Source: Rutpela maculata (Eukaryota; Arthropoda; Insecta; Coleoptera; Cerambycidae). Taken from it: a stretch of DNA of 64,000 nucleotides. Below, piece by piece: positions 56,273 through 64,000 of the stretch; position 1 is the stretch's first letter, and the number at the start of each line of letters is the position of its first letter. Position numbers and translations under genes: made by a program. Below the pieces are notes generated by a model that saw nothing but the letters and a program-made list of their open reading frames with translations, was not told the origin of the DNA and did no database searches. The stretch covers positions 168,280,425 to 168,344,424 of the forward strand of contig OW386285.2 of NCBI GenBank assembly GCA_936432065.2. The letters are read 5' to 3'.

Positions 56273-57813
56273 TTAAAGGACATATGGCACAATTTTAAGG
56301 TATTTTGACCCTCAGTAGACAATTTTGAAATTTTAACAGATTATAGTTTATATTATAAGAAGTAATTTTATTATTGAAAGAAAGTCCTAAGTGTACAGGG
56401 TGTATCTGAAAAGTTAAGTAAAAAATAGTGATTTTAAGATATCGCATATTTATTACTGGCGTCATTTCAATTATTTCTTTTCATTATACAACGTGCAGTA
56501 CAGATTAAAACATGTGTAGTTGCTATACCATACAGAGTGTTCCAAAATTATTATCATCAGATTTTTAGTATTCTTATAACAGATAAAAAGGAAATATATT
56601 TTAATTACTATTTAATTAGTGGTATTTAGTTGCATTTGAGTCCTATCTATTTATGTGGTGGTGTGTTTTATGTTATGTTATGTTTAGACAAAAATTATAC
56701 AAGAAATAGACCAAAAAAGTAAATATTATTAAGTATTTACTAATGGCCGCTTGGCTGAAAAATTAAAAAAAAACAATCTTGAAAGTTGCAATAAAACTCT
56801 TATCATTGACATTAACGGTGGCGGTCCCGAGCGCAAAAATGCGTAAAAACGAGGCATCATAGCTCGACAATTTCTCCCTTATACCTGATCGAGGAAACTT
56901 CTTTTCTATAAAACTGTTTCGAAAGTTTTATAGAAAAAACTTCATAGAATGGTACCTGCCTATTAAAAACATTACAAAAAATAAAAATTATTGTTCATTT
57001 TTTATTTTTTGTTGGATTTTTTAATAGGCTAGGCAGGTACCATTCTATGAAGTTTTTTCTATAAAACTGTTGAAACAGTCTTTAAATCGGATCAGAGATA
57101 AGGGAGAAATTATCGAACTATAATGCCTTGTTTTTACGCATTTTTGCGCTTGGGACCACCACCGTTAATGACAATGATAAGAGTTTTATTGCAACTTTCG
57201 AGATTGTTTTTTGGCCAAAAACGGCCATTAATAAATACTTAATAACAATTACTTTTTTGGACTATTTTGCATTGTTTTTCATCACCAGAATGTTCCTCGG
57301 ATAAAAATATATTTTTCTAAACGTGCTTATTAGGTAATCATTATATTTTTGGAACACTGTATGATGTAATACAATGTATAATTTTTGTCTAAACATAAAA
57401 TAACATAAAATCCACCACATAAATAGATAGGACCCAAATACAACTAAATACCACTAATTAAATATTAATTAAAATATATTTAATTTTTCTGTTATAAGAA
57501 AACTAAAAACCTATGATGATAATAATTTTGGAACACTGTATGGTTTAGCAACTATACATGTTTTAAACTGTATTACATGTTGTATAATGAAAATAAATAA
57601 TTGAAATAGTTATTAGTGTTTATTTCTGACGCCAGTAATAATTATGCGATATCTTAAAATCACTATTTTTAATTTAACTTTTCAGATACACCCTGTACAC
57701 TTAGGACTTTCTTTCAATGATAAAATTACTTCCTTTAATATAAACTATATGTTAAAATTTCAAAATTTTCTACTGAGGGCGAAAATACCTTAAAATTGTG
57801 CCATGTTCTTTAA
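56273..57813. mobile_element. TTAA-flanked 1.5-kb palindrome with nested transposon ends
   Basis: TTAA at 56273-56276 and 57810-57813 flank AGGACATATGGCAC and the inverse GTGCCATGTTCT. Arms of about 700 bp face each other. Inside each arm are TACAGGGTGTATCTGAAAAG (inverted at about 57680) and ACAGTGTTCCAAAATTAT-type ends (about 56533 and 57535). The core (56880-57120) has GGTACCATTCTATGAAG and resembles 32743-32993. Together with 15860 it suggests a TTAA-AGGAC family. Confidence 0.8.
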
Positions 57814-59139
57814 TGTAAAACTGGAGTAGTTAAACAAGTCAGTTGCTATGAATTTGAATAGGCTAGCCTACTTCAAAAAATACAAATAAAAGGTGCCTGT
57901 TCTGTTTTCGACAGAACGGTGTGAAAAACATGTTATTTTTTTTTTGGATTATTGCACACATTGTGTGAAAAGAAACAGTTTCGAGTCATTTCGGTTATTG
58001 TGCGTTATTTGTCATTTTCGAAGACAGTTGTTGAAAAGCTACTTTAAAGTGTTTTTGAGACGAGGACAAATGGCGAATGCAACACATTGTCAACAGATCT
58101 CTTGTACTGTTCGTCTTTGTCCTCGACTAAAAAACATTTTAAATTAGTTTATAATCCTCTTTAACTATATTTTGATACACGTAAAGAACCAGTAGACAAA
58201 CAAAATATTCAACGATTAAAGTAATCTACCTCTTCTGGGTACATTACTTTTGCGAAATTATTTAATTTAGTGCTACACTGGTAATACTCTATTAAATGAA
58301 TCACCTCGTGAATCACTATATGCTTTCCTTAATTATAAAAAATATATCTCGTACTATTTTAAAAATGATCCAAATAACAAATGAGAGTCGCAAACACTAA
58401 ACACAGCATTAGGTCTTTAGCAACACTTACAAATTTTAAAAAATGTAGGTAGGAAAATACTGCAAATGACAAAACAAAATTCTGGCCACCTTATAGGTTA
58501 TGTTTTGATTGTCCTCGAAGCTGAAAAATAACGTAATATCGTTCATTCCACTTGGCCTGAAAAATATAAGATAAAAACTTTAACATAAAATTTTTCATTA
58601 AATAATCAGTTTATTTGCAATCCAAAAATCATTATATAAACTAAAACAATCAAAATATTCACATTTGACGATAATAAAATAACCACAGACTCGTTGCAGA
58701 AGGCAATGTTGCCAGCTATATTTTGACGGAATAAAGGTACGATTAATACTCGACATTCCTGGTTAGTTGCATCACATTCTCTAGCTGAACTCTGAGAGCA
58801 ACGGACCCTAATTACGTATTTCTGTGATAACGTAAATGTAACTATGGGAAATCTGCGACGCGCGGGGAGTATTGGTGGCTTCGATAGGTTCGATCAGCTG
58901 ATCCTTATCCCTCTTAATATCAGATGTCACTGGACTCTTGTTTCACTAAACAAAAAACAAAAGGCCGGGAATGTGTGCAACACTGTATGCACGTATGCAC
59001 AGAACCTGTAAAATTATCTATCTATGCGTAAGTAATGAGAGAACTTATTCGTCCTGCCATCTATTACATTATGTACCAAGTAAGCACTTATGAAGCCACT
59101 GTAAGAGTCGTCGTCGCATCACCTATTTAATACACCCTG
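57814..59139. other. Right part of outer hAT, no gene found
   Basis: Contains a small hairpin GTTCTGT...ACAGAAC (57899-57917) and CGAGGACAAA (58061) inverted as TTTGTCCTCG (about 58116). The 84-codon frame 57893-58147 spans these and lacks protein-like character. The last 110 bp pair with the left end of the outer hAT. Confidence 0.5.
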
Positions 59140-59249
59140 GTCACATTAGATTAGATATGAATTAGCTACACGTATACAGCTCCCTCTACTGGAGCCTGGA
59201 GTAAAGTTGCTGCTGAAATTTCTATCAGTTTCTACCAGGAGCAGCAAAC

Positions 59250-62200
59250 ATTTACTTATACCACATCAATGAGAATTTATGAGAACAGTATCTAAGGTAA
59301 AACGTGCGGCTTTCCGTGGTTAAATGGCAAGTGTTTCTATAAGAAACGAGCTGCATTAGGTTGACTTGCAATTGAAGATTATTAATTATAATGTTTGAAT
59401 AGGGATTTATGAGATCAGTTTCTATGAGTATTAATGTTTTTTTTCAGTAATATATTAAATGTGTTTTCATTTGTTTGAATGGGTAAAAAGAAAGGTCAGT
59501 TTTCAACTGCAATTACAAATACAAGTTTAATCACTTTGAATGGGGTTACATGCGATTAATTTCTAAAAGTATTTATGCTGTTTTCCGAATATAATTGTGA
59601 TGAGGTTTAATCAGTAACAAATTGTTCACTACTTGTTATGATATGGTCGGAAATTCCAAGTACACATTTAGTATTCCTTCAAAAGGATTGATAAAAGCAG
59701 TTTCTACGAGTATCTATTTGTTGTTCCTCTAGTAAATTATATAAGTCTTTACATTTACTTATACTATCTCAATGAGAATTTATGAGAACAGTATCTAATG
59801 TAAAACGTACGGCTTTCCGTGGTTAAATGGCAAGTGTTTCTATAAGAAACGAGCTGCATTAGGTTAGAACAGTTTTGATTTGCAATTGAAGATTACAAAT
59901 TATAATGTTTGAATAGGGATTTATGAGATCAGTTTCTATGAGTATTAATGTTTTTTTTTCAGTAATATATTAAATGTGTTTTCATATGTTTGAATGGGTA
60001 AAAAGAAAGGTCAGTTTTCAACTGAAATTACAAATACAAATTTAATCACTTCGAATGGGGTTATATGCGATCAATTTCTAACAGTATTTATACTGTTTTC
60101 CGAATATAATTGTGATGAGGTTTGATCAGTAACAATTTGTTCACTACATGTTACGATATGGTCGGAAATTCCAGGTACATATTTAGTATTACTTCGAAAG
60201 GATTGATGATAGCAGCTTCTACGAGTATGTATTTGTTGTACCAATAGTAAATTATATAAGTCTTTATCAGTATGCATTCGGATCTAATTTAAATATGAAA
60301 ATTATATCAGAATAAAGCAACCAAATATTTTAAACAGTATCTATTTGTAAATCCAGACATTTATTTATACTATCTCAATGAGAATTTATGAGGACAGTAT
60401 ATAATGTAAAACGTGCGGCTTTCCGTGGTTAAATGGCAAGAGTTTCTATATGAAACGAGCTGCATTTGGTTAGAACAGTTTTTATTTGCAATTGAAGATT
60501 ACAAATTATAATGTTTGAATAGGGATTTATGAGATCAGTTTCTATGAGTATTAATGTTTTTTTTTTCAGTAATATATTAAATGGGTTTTCATTTGTTTGA
60601 ATGGGTAAAAAGAAAGGTCAGTTTTCAACTGCAATTACAAATACAAGTTTAACCACTTCGAATGGGATTATATGCGATCAATTTCTAACAGTATTTATGC
60701 TGTTTTCCGAATATAATTGTGATGAGGTTTGATTAGTAACAAATTGTTCACTACATGTTACGTGTGGAAATTCCAGGTACATATTTAGTATTACTTCGAA
60801 AGGATTGATGATAGCAGTTTCTACGAGTATGTATTTGTTGTGCCAATAGTAAATTATATAAGTCTTAATCAGTATGCATTCGGATCAAATTTAAATATGA
60901 AAATTATATCAGAATAAAGCAACTAAATATTTTAAATAGTATCTATATGTAAATCCAGACACTTACTTACCTATACTATCTCAATGAGAATTTATGAGAA
61001 CAGTATCTAATGTAAAACGTGCGGCTTTCCGTGGTTAAATGGCAAGAGTTTCTATAAGAAACGAGCTGCATTAGGTTAGAACAGTTTTGATTTGCAATTG
61101 AAGATTACAAAGTATAATGTTTGAATAGGGATTTATGAGATCAGTTTCTATGAGTATTAATGTTTTTTTTTTCAGTAATAAGTATATTAAATGTGTTTTC
61201 ATTTGTTTGAATGGGTAAAAAGAAAGGTCAGTTTTCAACTGCAATTACAAACAAAAGTTTAATCACTTCGAATGGGGTTATATGCGATCAGTTTCTAACA
61301 GTATTTATGCTGTTTTCCGAATATAATTGTGATGAGGTTTGATCAGTAACACATTGTTCACCACATGTTACGATATGGTCGGAAATTCCAGGTACATATT
61401 TAGTATTCCTTCGAAAGGATTGATGATAGCAGTTTCTATGAGTATGTATTTGTTGTTCCAATAGAAAATTTGTCTTTATCAGTATGCATTCGGATCTACT
61501 TTAAATACAAAAATTATATCAGAATGACACAACCAAATATTTTAAAAAGTATCCACTTGTAAATCCAAACATTTAAAGATATATTTTAATGAGAACCAAT
61601 CAGAACAGTATCTAATGTAACGCGTGCGGCTTTCCGTGGCTAAATTTTAAAAGTATTTTTAATAAATAGCTTTAACGGATTTGAACAGTTTTAATTTGCA
61701 ATTCCAGATGAATAGTTTTAATTATTAAATAGGGATCTATGAGATCAGTGTCTTTGTGTAATGTTTATTTTCCAATAAAAACACATTTTATTGAAAAAAA
61801 AAAACATTACACTGACCTCATAGATCCCTAACAATTAAAACTATTCATCTGGAAATGCAAAACTGTTCGAATCCGTTAAAGCTTATTTATTGCAAAAATT
61901 TTAAAATTTAGCCACGGAAAACCGCACACGTTACATTAGATACTGTTGTGATGGATTCTCATTATAATATTATCTTGGATTTACAGGTGGACACTGTTTA
62001 AAATATTTGGGGTTTCATTCTGATATGATCTTTGTATTTAAATTAGATCCGAATGCATACTGATAAAGACTTATATAATTTACTGTAGGAACAACAAATA
62101 AATACTCGTAGAAACTGCTCTCATTAATCCTCTTGAAGGAATACTAAATATGTACCTGGAATTTCCGACCATATCGTAACATGTAGTGAACAATTTGTTA

Positions 62201-64000
62201 CGGATGAAACCTCATCACAATTATATTCGGAAAACAGCATAAATACTGTTAGAAATTGATCGCATATAACCCCATTCGAAGTGATTAAACTTATATTTGT
62301 AATTGCAGTTCAAAACTGACCTTCCTTTTTACCCATTCAAACAAATGAAAACACATTTAATATATTACTGAAAAAAAACGTTAGTACTCATAGAAACTGA
62401 TCTCATAAATCCCTATTTAAACATTATAATTTGTAATCTTCAATTGCAAATCAAAACTGTTCTAACCTAATGCAGCTCGTTTCTTATAGAAACACTTGCC
62501 ATTTAACCACGAAAAGCCGCACGTTTTACATTAGATACTGTTCTCATAAATTCTCATTGAGATAGTATAAGTAAATGTCTGGATTTACAAATAGATACTG
62601 TTTAAAATATTTGGTTGCTTTATTCTGATATAAATTTTCATATTTAAATTAGATCCGAATCTTTACTGATAAAGACTTATATAATTTACTAGAGGAACAA
62701 CAAATAGATACTCGTAGAAACTGCTCTCATCAATCCTCTTGAAGGAATACCAAATATGTACTTGGAATTTCTGACCATATCATAACATGTAGTGAACAAT
62801 TTGTTACTGATTAAACCTCTTCACAATTATATCCGGAAAACAGCATAAATACTTTTAGAAATTGATCGCATATAACCCCATTCGAAGTGATTAAACTTGT
62901 ATTTGTAATTGCAGTTGAAAACTGACCTTTCTTTTTACCCATTCAAACAAATGAAAACACATTTAATATATTACTGAAAAAAAACATTAATACTCATAGA
63001 AACTGATCTCATAAATCCCTATTCAAACATTATAATTTTGAATCTTCAATTGCAAATCAAAACTGTTCTAACCTAATGCAGCTCGTTTCTTATAGAAACT
63101 CTTGCCATTTAACCACGGAAAGCCGCACGTTTTACATTAGATACTGTTCTCATAAATTCTCATTGAGATAGTATAAGTAAATGTTTGGATTTACAAATAG
63201 ATACTGTTTAAAATATTTGGTTGCTTTATTCTGATATAATTTTCATATTTAAATTAGATCCGAATCTGTACTGATAAAGACTTATATAATTTACTATAGG
63301 AACAACAAATAGATACTCGTAGAAACTGCTCTCATCAATCCTCTTGAAGGAATACTAAATGTGTACTTGGAATTTCCGACCATATCATAACAACTAGTTA
63401 ACAATTTGTTACTGATTAAACCTCATCATAACTATATTCGGAAAACAGCATAAATACTTTTAGAAATTGATCGCATATAATCCCATTCGAAGCGATTAAA
63501 CTTGTATTTGTAATTGCAGTTGAAAACTGACCTTTCCTTTTACCCATTCAAACAAATGAAAACACATTTAATATATTACTGAAAAAAAACATTAATACTC
63601 ATAGAAACTGATCTCATAAATCCCTATTCAAACATTATAATTTGTAATCTTCAATTGCAAATCAAAACTGTTCTAACCTAATGCAGCTCGTTTCTTATAG
63701 AAACACTTGCCATTTAACCACGAAAAGCCGCACGTTTTACATTAGATACTGTTCTCATAAATTCTCCTTGAGAAAGTATAAGTAAATGTCTGGATTTACA
63801 AATAGATACTGTTTAAAATATTTGGTTGCTTTATTCTGATATAATTTTCATATTTAAATTAGATCCGAATCTTTACTGATAAAGACTTATATAATTTACT
63901 AGAGGAACAACAAATAGATACTCGTAGAAACTGCTCTCATCAATCCTCTTGAAGGAATACCAAATGTGTACTTGGAATTTCCGACCATATCATAACATGT
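59250..64000. repeat. 606-bp higher-order tandem array forming a giant palindrome
   Basis: GCGGCTTTCCGTGG recurs at 59306, 59809, 60415, 61021 and 61626 (spacings 503, 606, 606, 605). From about 61780 the order reverses, with CCACGGAAAGCCGC-type copies ending at about 61924, 62520, 63125 and 63731. One left unit is about 103 bp short. Each unit carries four or five subunits marked by CAGT(T/A)TCTA (for example 61001, 61142, 61289, 61430, 61548), about 120-150 bp apart, each preceded by GAAT(A/G)GGG-like words. The right arm continues past the window. No protein or RNA gene seen. Confidence 0.92.

Larger units (their letters stand above)
41861..59139. mobile_element. Outer hAT-type element, expanded to 17.3 kb by insertions
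   Basis: The left end CACGGTGTATTAAATAGG and the right end, CAGGGTGTATTAAATAGG in reverse complement, are flanked by a perfect 8-bp duplication GTCACATT (41853-41860, 59140-59147). Terminal homology continues about 110 bp (GGCTTCATAAGTGC, AGATGGC). CAGGGTG and 8-bp duplications are hallmarks of hAT transposons. Its own DNA is about 41861-42361 plus 53902-59139, and the rest is later insertion. I see no intact transposase; short coding-like scraps at 53936-54016 and 54353-54436 may be remnants. Confidence 0.85.

Noticed and set aside
57893..58147. 84-codon + strand frame
   Set aside because: Spans two local hairpins, has low-complexity Phe/Cys/Leu content and no homology I recognise.
41861..59139. 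Polinton/Maverick or other giant element
   Set aside because: The 17-kb span with long terminal inverted repeats suggested it, but the duplication is 8 bp, the ends are CAGGGTG (hAT-like), and no viral-type polymerase, integrase or capsid genes are present. The size comes from nested insertions.
59250..64000. CRISPR array
   Set aside because: The repeat is 606 bp with no short repeat-spacer pattern, in a eukaryotic context.

Overview
The window looks like an insect nuclear genome, and a beetle would fit. It is AT-rich and has GT-AG introns with long repeat-filled interiors. It carries the last four exons of one conserved animal gene, DIP2, buried in DNA transposons, LINE pieces, an LTR element and satellite-like arrays. 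No operons, CRISPR arrays, rRNA or tRNA genes were seen. The species cannot be fixed from the sequence alone.

Host gene: DIP2 (disco-interacting protein 2) runs on the + strand from 8446 to 30513. The exons are 8446-8579, 8669-9336, 17918-18847 and 30261-30513, and the phases join without error. They encode about 660 residues, the second adenylate-forming (FAAL-like) domain and the C-terminus. Earlier exons lie upstream of the window. The 3'UTR probably ends just after AATAAA signals near 31403-31412. Two of the introns are 8.6 kb and 11.4 kb, swollen by inverted-repeat elements.

1-8445: an inverted-repeat element (692-1806); a young, internally deleted Ty3/Gypsy element with equal-length 388-bp LTRs (1903-4755); a 270-bp tandem duplication (6587-7022). 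The rest is probably DIP2 intron. Introns 9337-17917 and 18848-30260: a TA-flanked palindrome, two TTAA-flanked palindromes, LINE 3' ends, a large TA-flanked inverted repeat (19258-26381) holding smaller repeats and an inverted tandem array, and a dead Tc1/mariner-like transposase (27460-28290).

30.5-41.8 kb: DIP2 3'UTR, then small MITEs with identifiable target duplications (33574 CTA, 33729 TTAA, 36175 and 39988 with 8-bp duplications) and a TTTGACA-rich minisatellite.

41861-59139: a nested stack. The outer hAT-type element (8-bp duplication GTCACATT) contains a CACTG-ended element (42364-53899). That holds a two-ORF LINE (42780-46911) and a second hAT element (47127-52349, duplication GCTGCACT). 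The second hAT holds another CACTG element (48473-50033), which holds a MITE (48888-49535). Inside the inner hAT is a GC-rich stretch (50085-50640) with a TATA box, a run of hairpins with changed but complementary stems, and a possible first coding exon. The LINE's ORF1 and ORF2 share a frame and are separated by TAG CAA TTA, the classical stop-codon readthrough context.

59250-64000: a 606-bp higher-order tandem array that turns round at about 61780 to make a giant palindrome running off the window end.
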